Shown here one piece after another: positions 8,598 through 16,070 of a DNA stretch of 64,000 bases (positions within the stretch are counted from its first letter, which is position 1; the number at the start of each line of letters is the position of its first letter). The DNA lies in contig SVER01000003.1 of assembly GCA_015057315.1 (NCBI GenBank), forward strand, positions 93,826-157,825, given 5' to 3'. The notes under the pieces were generated by a model. It had not been told where the DNA came from and did no database searches. It worked only from the letters and a program-made list of their open reading frames with translations. The stretch is from Pseudobutyrivibrio ruminis. Its GTDB lineage: Bacteria > Bacillota > Clostridia > Lachnospirales > Lachnospiraceae. The translations under genes were made by a program, and so were the position numbers.

Positions 8598-9869
8598 ATG
8601 CGAGAATTAAGTGTATATATAGAATTAAACGGAATACAGACGCTGGTTGGAAAAATCGCTGGTGAAAGCTACTTAGACGCTCGATTCAGTTATGAAAGAG
8701 AATACTTAGATAATAAAGATGCAGCAGCAATATCGATTTCGCTTCCATTGCAACAGGAGGCTTATTCGCCTGCAAAGACAAAGAATTTTTTTGAGAGCCT
8801 ACTTCCAGAAGGCTTTTCGCGAAAAGCTGTAGCTAATTGGATGAAAGCAGATGAAAACGATTATATATCAATCCTAGCCGAGTTGGGCAGGGAATGTCTT
8901 GGCGCTATAAAAATAGTTGAAGGGCAGGATGACGAGGTGTCGGGCTACGAATTGCTATCAGCCCAAAGGGTTAAAGCGCTTGCTGCAGAGGGGGCTACAA
9001 AATCTACTGAGATATTACTAGAGACACATTTATCACTAACTGGTGCTTCAGGAAAAGTTGGACTCTACTATAATGCAGCGGATAAAACGTGGTATCTACC
9101 TAAGGGGGATGCTCCAAGTACGCATATAGTAAAACAAAGTCATGTTAGACATAAACAAATAGTTCTGAACGAACAGTTATGTATTCAAACAGCAAAGCGT
9201 ATTGGCATTACGGTACCGGAAAGCTTTATTGTTTCGCAGGGTTCGCAGGCAGACGAAGATATATTATACGCAACAGCGAGATATGATAGGTCATTGTCTA
9301 ACAACAAAGAATTGGATGGTTTGAAATGTCCATACAGACTACATCAAGAGGATTTTGCTCAGGCACTGGGGATATTTGCGGCCGACAAATATGAGAAAAC
9401 TCCATCGGGATATATGGCGAGAATGTTTGAACTATTAAGAAATAATTCGAGCAATCCAATTGAAGATCAAATAGCGTTATTAAGAATTATTATTTTTAAT
9501 TATTTGATTGGAAATACAGACTGTCATGTAAAGAATTTCTCTCTATTGTATAGCGAGGATTTAAAATCAAAACGACTAGCACCAGCTTATGATTTAGTGG
9601 CAACGAGGGTATATCGTACTACATCTGATATGCCGTTTTATATTGGCGATGAATTGAATATTTCAAAAATTAATAGAAGTAAGTTTGAAATGGCGGCATC
9701 GGAAATAGGATTATCTAGTAATTTGGTACTAAATAATTTTGATGATGTGACAAATAAACTCGAAAAGGCAATGGCGGATGCGGCTGAAAAATTGGCGGAA
9801 AAAGGATTTGAAAATGCGATATCACTAAAGGATGAGATATTGAAGAGCGGTGGATATGGGATGATTTAA
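8598..9869 (+). CDS. hipA: HipA-like serine/threonine kinase toxin
   Basis: At 423 residues it is close to the 440 of E. coli HipA. An N-terminal HipA_N domain (residues 1-105, with FFESLLPEGFSRKAVA) is followed by the SLTGASGK loop. Its S146 aligns with the autophosphorylated Ser150 of E. coli. The catalytic loop GNTDCHVKNFSLL (D308, N313) and the metal-binding Asp in LAPAYDLVA (D332) are intact, so the kinase should be active. Known HipA proteins phosphorylate an aminoacyl-tRNA synthetase and cause growth arrest; the target here is unknown. The gene follows hipB in one operon. Its 3' end is followed by two unusual dyads rather than a terminator. Confidence 0.9.
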   Translation: MRELSVYIELNGIQTLVGKIAGESYLDARFSYEREYLDNKDAAAISISLPLQQEAYSPAKTKNFFESLLPEGFSRKAVANWMKADENDYISILAELGRECLGAIKIVEGQDDEVSGYELLSAQRVKALAAEGATKSTEILLETHLSLTGASGKVGLYYNAADKTWYLPKGDAPSTHIVKQSHVRHKQIVLNEQLCIQTAKRIGITVPESFIVSQGSQADEDILYATARYDRSLSNNKELDGLKCPYRLHQEDFAQALGIFAADKYEKTPSGYMARMFELLRNNSSNPIEDQIALLRIIIFNYLIGNTDCHVKNFSLLYSEDLKSKRLAPAYDLVATRVYRTTSDMPFYIGDELNISKINRSKFEMAASEIGLSSNLVLNNFDDVTNKLEKAMADAAEKLAEKGFENAISLKDEILKSGGYGMI

Positions 9870-9888
9870 CGAACCATAAAGCTGCTTT

Positions 9889-10017
9889 GATTCTACTTAA
9901 TCTCATGTTTTAATCATGATTAAGTAGAATTGAAATGAAAGAACATATTTAAATCGCTCTAAAAACGTATTAGAATCTACTTAAAGCTACATAATAATCG
10001 AGATTAAGAAGAGTTGA
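9889..10017. promoter_or_regulatory. Two 45-bp dyad elements 84 bp apart before the ATPase gene
   Basis: A 45-base element occurs at 9889-9933 and again, without gaps but with substitutions, at 9973-10017. Each is itself an inverted repeat. The first has perfect 13-base arms ATTCTACTTAATC and GATTAAGTAGAAT; the second has decayed arms and runs into the GTTGAGG ribosome binding site of the next gene. The starts are 84 bp apart, eight helical turns. No T-run follows, so they are more likely binding sites for a regulator than terminators. Confidence 0.55.
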
Positions 10018-10025
10018 GGACTAAT

Positions 10026-11444
10026 ATGATAATAGGAAGAGAAAAAGAACTTGAAAGATTAAATTCAACACTGCAAGACGATTATTCTCATTTTGTAGCT
10101 ATTTATGGACGTATAAGAATCGGTAAGACTTTCCTTATCAGAGAGGCTTTTAATTATAGATTTACTTTTCAGCATGTGGGATTATCAGAAGGGGGACTGA
10201 AAGACCAACTATTTGCTTTTGAGTCATCTATAAAAGATGCTAGTGGCAAGCCTGAAAAGAAAAGGAAGAATTGGTTAGAAGCGTTTGAAGACCTTAAAGA
10301 TGTAATTCGAAACTCAACAGAAAAAAAGAAAATTATATTTATTGACGAGTTATCATGGATGGATACCCAAAATAGTGATTTGATGGTAGCTCTAGAGAAT
10401 TTTTGGAATGGATGGGCTTCAGGTAGAAGAGATGTGGTATTAATAGTATGCGCTTCTGCTACATCATGGATGCTATCAAAAATAGTTCATAATAAAGGTG
10501 GTTTGTATAACCGCTTGACCGAACAAATACATCTCCAAAGTTTTACATTATCGGAGTGTCGAGAATATGTACAATCTAAAAATTTAGTACTGACGGAAAG
10601 TCAGATACTTCAGTACTATATGATTTTTGGTGGCGTACCTTTTTATTGGGGTTTTTTAAAGAAAGGCCTAAGCCTACCACAAAATATAGATGAAATACTT
10701 TTTGCGAAAAACGCACCTTTAGCAGATGAGTTTAAATACTTGTATTCATCAATATTTAAGAAGCCAGAAACATATATAAAAATTATCGAGACATTAGCTA
10801 CAAAAAAAGTCGGGATGACTCGTGAAGAGATAATTGCAAATTCGGGAATTGCAAATTCAGGAGATTTGACCAAAAAACTTGAAGAACTTGAGAGCTGTGG
10901 TTTTATTAGAAAATACGATTCTTTTGGGATGAAGAAAAAGAATGCCGTTTATCAATTGATTGATAATTATACGTTGTTCTATTACCAGTTCCTTAAGAAC
11001 AAGCCTTCTGATGAAAGATTCTGGTCTAATCAGATAAATATGCCACAGATAAATACATGGCAGGGGCTTGCGTTTGAGAGGGTGTGCTTGGAACACATTA
11101 GTCAAATTAAAAGTAAGCTCGGTATATCTGGTGTTCAAACAGATGTAAACTCGTGGTATTGTACGCGTGATGTAGATAAAGGGATAAATGGCTCTCAGAT
11201 TGACTTATTGATTGTCAGAAGAGATCAAGTGATAAATTTATGCGAGATTAAGTTTTCTAATTCTGATTTCACAGTAACAGAAAGCGTGGATGAGAGTATT
11301 AGGAAAAAAATTGCTGACTTTGTAAATATTACAAAAACAAAGTACGCAATATATCCTACATTAATAACCACATATGGTATGGTTCAGAATTCCTACTCTG
11401 GAAATATACAATCGGTTATTACTCTTAAAGATTTATTTACATAG
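10026..11444 (+). CDS. Archaeal-type ATPase (ATPase_2/DUF234 family)
   Basis: Walker A GRIRIGKT (28-35) and Walker B IIFIDELSW (about 103-111) place it in the ATPase_2 branch of AAA-like STAND ATPases; the family usually has GRRRVGKT. The C-terminal third (WQGLAFERVCLEHI ... GSQIDLLIVRRDQVINLCEIKFS) matches DUF234 and has the E-x-K pattern of a PD-(D/E)xK nuclease fold. The start is the ATG at 10026, six bases after GAGG; an upstream TTG at 10014 lies within the repeat element. It is another solitary ATPase of unknown function, of a different family from the one at 6677. Confidence 0.85.
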   Translation: MIIGREKELERLNSTLQDDYSHFVAIYGRIRIGKTFLIREAFNYRFTFQHVGLSEGGLKDQLFAFESSIKDASGKPEKKRKNWLEAFEDLKDVIRNSTEKKKIIFIDELSWMDTQNSDLMVALENFWNGWASGRRDVVLIVCASATSWMLSKIVHNKGGLYNRLTEQIHLQSFTLSECREYVQSKNLVLTESQILQYYMIFGGVPFYWGFLKKGLSLPQNIDEILFAKNAPLADEFKYLYSSIFKKPETYIKIIETLATKKVGMTREEIIANSGIANSGDLTKKLEELESCGFIRKYDSFGMKKKNAVYQLIDNYTLFYYQFLKNKPSDERFWSNQINMPQINTWQGLAFERVCLEHISQIKSKLGISGVQTDVNSWYCTRDVDKGINGSQIDLLIVRRDQVINLCEIKFSNSDFTVTESVDESIRKKIADFVNITKTKYAIYPTLITTYGMVQNSYSGNIQSVITLKDLFT

Positions 11445-11457
11445 CGGGAGTGGCATA

Positions 11458-11814
11458 ATGGCAGAAGTTAGATTAATTAACAATCTAAAGGGCGTACTTT
11501 ACTATCTAGATACACCACTTTTAGATTTTGAAATAAAGGATAGAGAACTTATAAAGGCAGATGATTTAAGTGACCATCAGTTATATCCATATGAGCTTGC
11601 GGTGCTTGGTGTTTCGTATGGTAGCTTTGTTAGATTTTTCCAGCGCCGCACCATAAGGGAAGGCTGCATGTTTTATCGTGAGCATCTAAGGGCGCTTGGC
11701 ATGGATAAGATGGATTTTGACTTATACATCAGGAAAAACAATGGAAACAACCATCTGGATAACTATTGGGTGAAGTTTGAGGATTTTGGCGCAACTAAAT
11801 TTGCAGAATTGTAA
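11458..11814 (+). CDS. Unknown 118-residue protein
   Basis: I do not recognise the family. The protein is soluble, starts MAEVRLINNLKGVLYYLD and ends with NYWVKFEDFGATKFAEL, with no signal peptide or membrane segment. The ATG lies after GCGGGAGTGG, and the gene begins 13 bases after the ATPase stop, so the two are probably co-transcribed. Small partners like this occur downstream of mobile ATPases and toxin genes, but nothing in the sequence shows an activity. Confidence 0.6.
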   Translation: MAEVRLINNLKGVLYYLDTPLLDFEIKDRELIKADDLSDHQLYPYELAVLGVSYGSFVRFFQRRTIREGCMFYREHLRALGMDKMDFDLYIRKNNGNNHLDNYWVKFEDFGATKFAEL

Positions 11815-11920
11815 TGATGCAGGCTTTACATCAGCTTCCATTCACCTTCACAAAGACCAAGGAAATTTGGGCATATATCGGACGAGCTGGAAAAATCACT
11901 GCCTGAGAATAACTAGTCTC

Positions 11921-11949
11921 TTGTTATTATAACGGTTAACCGATATAAT
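11921..11949 (+). promoter_or_regulatory. Promoter with CGGTTAACCG operator for the Xre/NTase pair
   Basis: TTGTTA (11921-11926), 17 bases, TATAAT (11944-11949) forms a good promoter. The perfect 10-base palindrome CGGTTAACCG (11933-11942) lies between the boxes, where a bound repressor would block RNA polymerase. A strong ribosome binding site GGAGGAGG follows. The Xre-type protein encoded next is the obvious candidate to bind here. Confidence 0.7.
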
Positions 11950-11968
11950 TAATGGAGGAGGTTGTATT

Positions 11969-12490
11969 ATGAATATTAAAAGATATTTAAAAGAAAATGA
12001 CATATCCCTTAAAACAATGTCTGAAATCACAACAATTCCGTATACAACACTTTCAGATATAGTTAATGAGAAGGTTGATTTATATGAGTGCAAATACAAG
12101 ACTTTAAAGAAACTTTCTTTATTTTTGAAGATATCTATAGATGATTTAGTTTATGAGAAAGAGGACTTTCAAACTTTTAGGAATAATCTTCATCATGAAA
12201 TAAAAAATAGTGGCCTTCTAGAAGTTGCGGCAGATGTTTTACAGCGAAAACGTATTGATTACTATTATCAGAATGATGATATTGTAAAGGCTTTGTATCT
12301 TTTGAGCTTGGTTGACTATGTCTGCAGAATAAATGAAATAGCCCTTTGTGAGGATTATGCCAATTTGCGAAATAAGAAACTTAAGGAACCTTTTTATGTA
12401 GGAGATTTAGTTGAAGCTAGTAATCCCAAGTATATTATGGAATTTAAAAATCATAATATCTACGAAGGAGAGTTGACAGATGCAGTATAA
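11969..12490 (+). CDS. Xre-type regulator, likely antitoxin of a nucleotidyltransferase pair
   Basis: Residues 1-60 form a helix-turn-helix (MNIKRYLKENDISLKTMSE ... IPYTTLSDIV ... LKKLSLFLKISIDDLVY). The remaining 110 residues are helical and unlike a plain Cro repressor. The gene overlaps the downstream nucleotidyltransferase gene by 11 bases, so the proteins are made in a coupled ratio. A regulator followed by an overlapping nucleotidyltransferase is the layout of AbiEii/MenA-type toxin-antitoxin loci, where the first gene represses the operon and neutralises the enzyme. Here that is inferred from order and domains only. Confidence 0.7.
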   Translation: MNIKRYLKENDISLKTMSEITTIPYTTLSDIVNEKVDLYECKYKTLKKLSLFLKISIDDLVYEKEDFQTFRNNLHHEIKNSGLLEVAADVLQRKRIDYYYQNDDIVKALYLLSLVDYVCRINEIALCEDYANLRNKKLKEPFYVGDLVEASNPKYIMEFKNHNIYEGELTDAV

Positions 12491-13214
12491 TTCAGACAAA
12501 ACCTTAATCACTAATGAAAATGCGTATGGGATATTAAAAGCTTTTGCTAACGAATATAAAAGGCAAAATGGTGAAGCTCCTGCTGAGATAATTATCGTAG
12601 GTGGTGGAAGTATAATGCTTAATTATGGCTTTAGAAAATCTACCCAGGATTTTGACATAATGATAAGTGGCGGCGGGGCAGACATAAAAAATATTATTCA
12701 TTATGTTGCAGATAAATATAATCTACCTAATGATTGGATGAATACAGATTTTAAACGCACGATTTCTTATTCTAGCAAGCTAAGGCAGGTATCTTCACAT
12801 ATGTTTTCGTTTAATCATAATTCACTGGAAATAAGAACTGTTAAAGATGAATACCTAATTGCTATGAAAATGATATCGGCAAGGCAATATAGAAATGATT
12901 TGTCTGATATTGTGGGAATTTTGTTATTTGCAATGCAGAATAATAACCCTATAGCCTATAGAACTATTGAATATGCAATAATAGAGCTTTATGATTCTAC
13001 AAAGAATATTAAGAGTGAGGTTATAGAAAGAGTAAAAAAATATTCATCAATGAGTGAAAGTGAACTTAGTGATGAATATTCAAAGATAAAAGAAGATGAG
13101 AATAAAACCTTAGAAGATCTTCAGGACATAGATAATAAGTATAAAGGTGTAGTGAATGAAGCAAGTGTGGATACTGTAATAGCTGCTTTAAGAAGAAAGG
13201 AAAACAAATCTTAA
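12480..13214 (+). CDS. Nucleotidyltransferase of the DUF6036/AbiEii type, possible toxin
   Basis: The N-terminal core IIIVGGGSIMLNYGFRKSTQDFDIMI shows the GG(S) loop and the DxD-like metal site (DFDI) of the DNA polymerase beta-type nucleotidyltransferase fold. LEIRTVKDEYLIAMKMISARQYRNDLSDI matches the second helix and the conserved K/R-D region of AbiEii/DUF6036 proteins. The last 60 residues are charged and probably coiled. Related enzymes (AbiEii, MenA) modify tRNA or other acceptors and stop growth. With the overlapping Xre gene it forms a candidate toxin-antitoxin module; the substrate is unknown. The downstream 80 bases hold no clear terminator. Confidence 0.7.
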   Translation: MQYNSDKTLITNENAYGILKAFANEYKRQNGEAPAEIIIVGGGSIMLNYGFRKSTQDFDIMISGGGADIKNIIHYVADKYNLPNDWMNTDFKRTISYSSKLRQVSSHMFSFNHNSLEIRTVKDEYLIAMKMISARQYRNDLSDIVGILLFAMQNNNPIAYRTIEYAIIELYDSTKNIKSEVIERVKKYSSMSESELSDEYSKIKEDENKTLEDLQDIDNKYKGVVNEASVDTVIAALRRKENKS

Positions 13215-13296
13215 AAATGTTTATCAGGTAATAGCCACACTTCACCCCAATTTTACATCCCCCCTCTAGAATCCTATTCATAAAGGAGTGAGGCTT

Positions 13297-13992
13297 ATGA
13301 ATATAGGAATTTTACTAGCAGGAGGATGTGGCAGCCGCATGAAGTGCGATATGCCCAAGCAACTAATAAAGATAAAAAATAAGCCGCTTATGTGTTATGC
13401 ATTAGCGGCTTTTTTTGACTGCAAAATGATTGACCAGGTGCAGATTGTCATTAGTGATGAATGCATAGAAAAGGTGGCGGATGACATTATTGCCATGGGA
13501 AATACTGAGAAAATAATGGGATTTTCAAGGGCGGGCGCCACCAGACAGGAGTCAATTCTAAACGCCCTAAACGATATGGTGTATAGGATATCAGAAGAAG
13601 ATGTGGTGGTGCTTCACGATGGGGTTAGGCCACTGGCGTCACACCAGCTATTTGAAAGAGTGATCACATCCATGGAAGGCTGTGATGGAGTAATCCCTGT
13701 ACTGCCTGTGAAGGATACCATATACAGATGTGCTGATGGAATCTGGATTGATGAAGCTTTAGACAGAAGCCATCTGGTGGCTGGACAATCACCAGAGGCA
13801 TTTATATACGGCAAATATCTAAAAATTAACCGGCTGTTGGCAAAACAAAATCGTATATGCGATATCTGTGGTTCCACCGAGGCGGCGATTTTGGCAGGAA
13901 TGAAAATCAAAATGATTGAGGGAGAAGAGAACAATTTTAAGATTACAACTCAGGAGGATTTGAAGCGATTTGAAAGCATTATTGCTAAGTGA
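13297..13992 (+). CDS. IspD/TarI-family cytidylyltransferase
   Basis: ILLAGGCGSRMKCDMPKQ near the N-terminus is the nucleotide-binding signature of IspD/TarI enzymes, which join CTP and a polyol phosphate to make a CDP-polyol. VVLHDGVRPL, PVKDTIY and the EAAILAGMKIKMIEGEENNFKITTQEDL end also fit. The start is the ATG at 13297, eight bases after AAAGGAG; a GTG at 13288 begins inside that site. It overlaps the dehydrogenase by 23 bases. In TarIJ pairs the dehydrogenase makes ribitol 5-phosphate and TarI activates it. The same logic may hold here, but IspD itself cannot be excluded. Confidence 0.8.
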   Translation: MNIGILLAGGCGSRMKCDMPKQLIKIKNKPLMCYALAAFFDCKMIDQVQIVISDECIEKVADDIIAMGNTEKIMGFSRAGATRQESILNALNDMVYRISEEDVVVLHDGVRPLASHQLFERVITSMEGCDGVIPVLPVKDTIYRCADGIWIDEALDRSHLVAGQSPEAFIYGKYLKINRLLAKQNRICDICGSTEAAILAGMKIKMIEGEENNFKITTQEDLKRFESIIAK

Positions 13993-14980
13993 TATAGGAA
14001 AACTAGAGATAGTTGAACGATCTGTGCCACCCCTTGAGTCTAACCATGTGTTAGTAGAGGTGAAGGCCTGCGGCATCTGCGGCTCGGATATTCCACGTGT
14101 CTACACCGATGGCGCCCACCGTATGCCTATAGTGCCAGGTCATGAATTTTCAGGAATTGTTAAAGCTGTAGCGGCTGATGTGGATAAAAGATGGATTAAC
14201 AAAAGAGTCGGTGTATTTCCTTTGATTCCATGCATGAAATGCCCTCAGTGCAAACAGAAGCGCTATGAGATGTGCGAAAACTATTCCTACCTGGGCTCCC
14301 GGACAGATGGTGGCTTCGCAGAGTATGTGGCAGTGCCAAGCTGGAATCTGATTGAACTACCAGACACTGTAACTTTCAAGCAGGCCGCAATGCTAGAGCC
14401 ACTTGCTGTGGTAGCTCACGCTATTAGAAAGCCAGCAGTAAAGCCTAATGACGAGGTTACAGTTATAGGCCTTGGGGCAATCGGATTACTTACAACCATG
14501 CTGCTAAAAAAGGTGGGTGTAGATATCGTATATACGATAGGGAACAAATCATATCAGAATGAGTATGCTGCAACCCTTGGAGCATGTCCTATTACACCAT
14601 CCGAAAGCTCATCAGCTGTGGTTTTTGAATGTGTTGGAAGTGAACAATCCTTGCAGCAGGCAATAAATCTAGCCGCCCCGGCGGGCACCATCGTCCTTGT
14701 AGGCAACCCAAGGCAAGATATGAACTTGCCAAAAGAAATATATTGGAAGATTCTTCGCAAACAACTAAAGATAATGGGAAGCTGGAATTCAACCTTTACC
14801 CATGATAAAAATGATGATTGGCACTTTATCCTATCCATTCTTGCCAACCAGGATAACAAAGGTTTTCATCCAGAAAAATTTATCACCCACGAATTCAGTT
14901 TAAGCAATATCCGGGATGGCTTTGAACTAATGCGCATGAAGCAACAGCCTTATGTAAAAATCATGATGGTAGCAGAGTAG
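13970..14980 (+). CDS. Zinc-dependent polyol (phosphate) dehydrogenase, GatD/TarJ-like
   Basis: This medium-chain dehydrogenase has catalytic zinc ligands C37, H58 and E59 (CGICGSD, GHEFSG) and four structural-zinc cysteines C88, C91, C94 and C102. It also has a GLGAIG dinucleotide-binding loop. It resembles galactitol-1-phosphate dehydrogenase (ICGSDIPRVYTDGAH, and LKIMGSWNS near the end). It starts at a TTG 23 bases inside the preceding gene, with AGGAGG 12 bases upstream; no ATG gives a complete N-terminus. Placed after a cytidylyltransferase, it probably reduces a keto-sugar phosphate to the polyol phosphate that is then activated. Confidence 0.85.
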   Translation: MKALLLSDIGKLEIVERSVPPLESNHVLVEVKACGICGSDIPRVYTDGAHRMPIVPGHEFSGIVKAVAADVDKRWINKRVGVFPLIPCMKCPQCKQKRYEMCENYSYLGSRTDGGFAEYVAVPSWNLIELPDTVTFKQAAMLEPLAVVAHAIRKPAVKPNDEVTVIGLGAIGLLTTMLLKKVGVDIVYTIGNKSYQNEYAATLGACPITPSESSSAVVFECVGSEQSLQQAINLAAPAGTIVLVGNPRQDMNLPKEIYWKILRKQLKIMGSWNSTFTHDKNDDWHFILSILANQDNKGFHPEKFITHEFSLSNIRDGFELMRMKQQPYVKIMMVAE

Positions 14981-14997
14981 TAAAAGGGAGGAATTTG

Positions 14998-15963
14998 ATG
15001 CACAAAATAGGTATACAAACAGCAAACATAATAGAAGATGAAACTCCGGAAACGGGATTTAGGCGTATAGCAAATGCTGGCTTTGATTGCGTTGATTTTA
15101 GCCTTGATACGTATTTACGATATGAAGAATTTGCACCAGGTTATAGCGGCAGATTTTTTGAAAAATCCTTGGATGAATTATTTGAATTTTTCACGCCTCA
15201 TAAAAAAGCTGCCAAAAGCCTTAATATCAAAATCAACCAAATGCACATGCCCTATCCCATGTTTGCCACCAATATCAGCAGGGAGGCCAATGAATACATA
15301 AGATATCAGGTGCTGCCTAAATCCATGGAAATATGTGCATTTTTGGAGTGTCACAATATCGTTGCCCATCTATTCAATCTCCCAAACACTGTCCCTGACG
15401 CTGCATGCGCCCTGGAGCAGGAAGGGATTGAATGGCGTGCAAATGCAGAAGTACTTCATGAGCTGGTGCCATTTGCAGCAAAGCGTGGCATTACAATCTG
15501 CCTTGAAAATCTGTATAAGCCGGGTAATCGTAGGCTTAGTGAAGGCCCATGCTGCGACCCAGTGAAGCTGTCAGCCAGAATCGATTACTTCAATGCAAAA
15601 TATAAATCCGAAGTGCTAGGTGCCTGCTTCGACACAGGCCACGCCAATCTCACGGATATGGACATGGCATCTTACCTGAAAATTCTTGGCCCAAGGGTGA
15701 AGACCTTGCACATCCATGACAATGATTGCATGACTGACCTGCACCAAATTCCCTACACCTTTACAAACACCAGGGACAAAATTTGCAGCACAAATTGGGA
15801 CGAATTCATACGCACACTTAAGGCTATAGGCTTCACTGGAGTATTAAGCTTTGAAACCGCCCCAGCCTTAAAGGCTTTCCCCCAGGAGCTTGCAGATGAT
15901 GTATTACATTTCATCGCATCCATCGGAAAATACTTCGCCAAGGAACTGGACAATGCAAAATAA
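14998..15963 (+). CDS. Sugar phosphate isomerase/epimerase, AP endonuclease 2-like TIM barrel
   Basis: The 321 residues have the metal ligands of the xylose isomerase-like TIM barrel family at the ends of strands: ICLENL, CFDTGHAN, HIHDND and LSFETA. Members isomerise or epimerise keto-sugars or cyclitols. The start is the ATG at 14998 after GGGAGG. It lies 17 bases behind the dehydrogenase, so it may supply that enzyme with its keto substrate. No signal peptide. The exact sugar cannot be told. Confidence 0.8.
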   Translation: MHKIGIQTANIIEDETPETGFRRIANAGFDCVDFSLDTYLRYEEFAPGYSGRFFEKSLDELFEFFTPHKKAAKSLNIKINQMHMPYPMFATNISREANEYIRYQVLPKSMEICAFLECHNIVAHLFNLPNTVPDAACALEQEGIEWRANAEVLHELVPFAAKRGITICLENLYKPGNRRLSEGPCCDPVKLSARIDYFNAKYKSEVLGACFDTGHANLTDMDMASYLKILGPRVKTLHIHDNDCMTDLHQIPYTFTNTRDKICSTNWDEFIRTLKAIGFTGVLSFETAPALKAFPQELADDVLHFIASIGKYFAKELDNAK

Positions 15964-15986
15964 ATGTGAAAAAGTGCCCCTATTCC

Positions 15987-16015
15987 TTGAAATGAAACCT
16001 CTTTTATTATAAAAT
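15987..16015 (+). promoter_or_regulatory. Probable pgi promoter
   Basis: TTGAAA (15987-15992), 17 bases, TAAAAT (16010-16015) precedes pgi by about 55 bases. There is no terminator between the isomerase gene and this promoter, so some read-through is possible. Confidence 0.45.
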
Positions 16016-16070
16016 TTTCTCGATATCGTTTTAGTAAACACATTATTCACATAATAAAGGAGTGATCAAA

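Noticed and set aside
9870..9930. hipA terminator
   Set aside because: The strong dyad at 9890-9930 has no T-run on either side and is duplicated downstream, so it fits a regulator site better.
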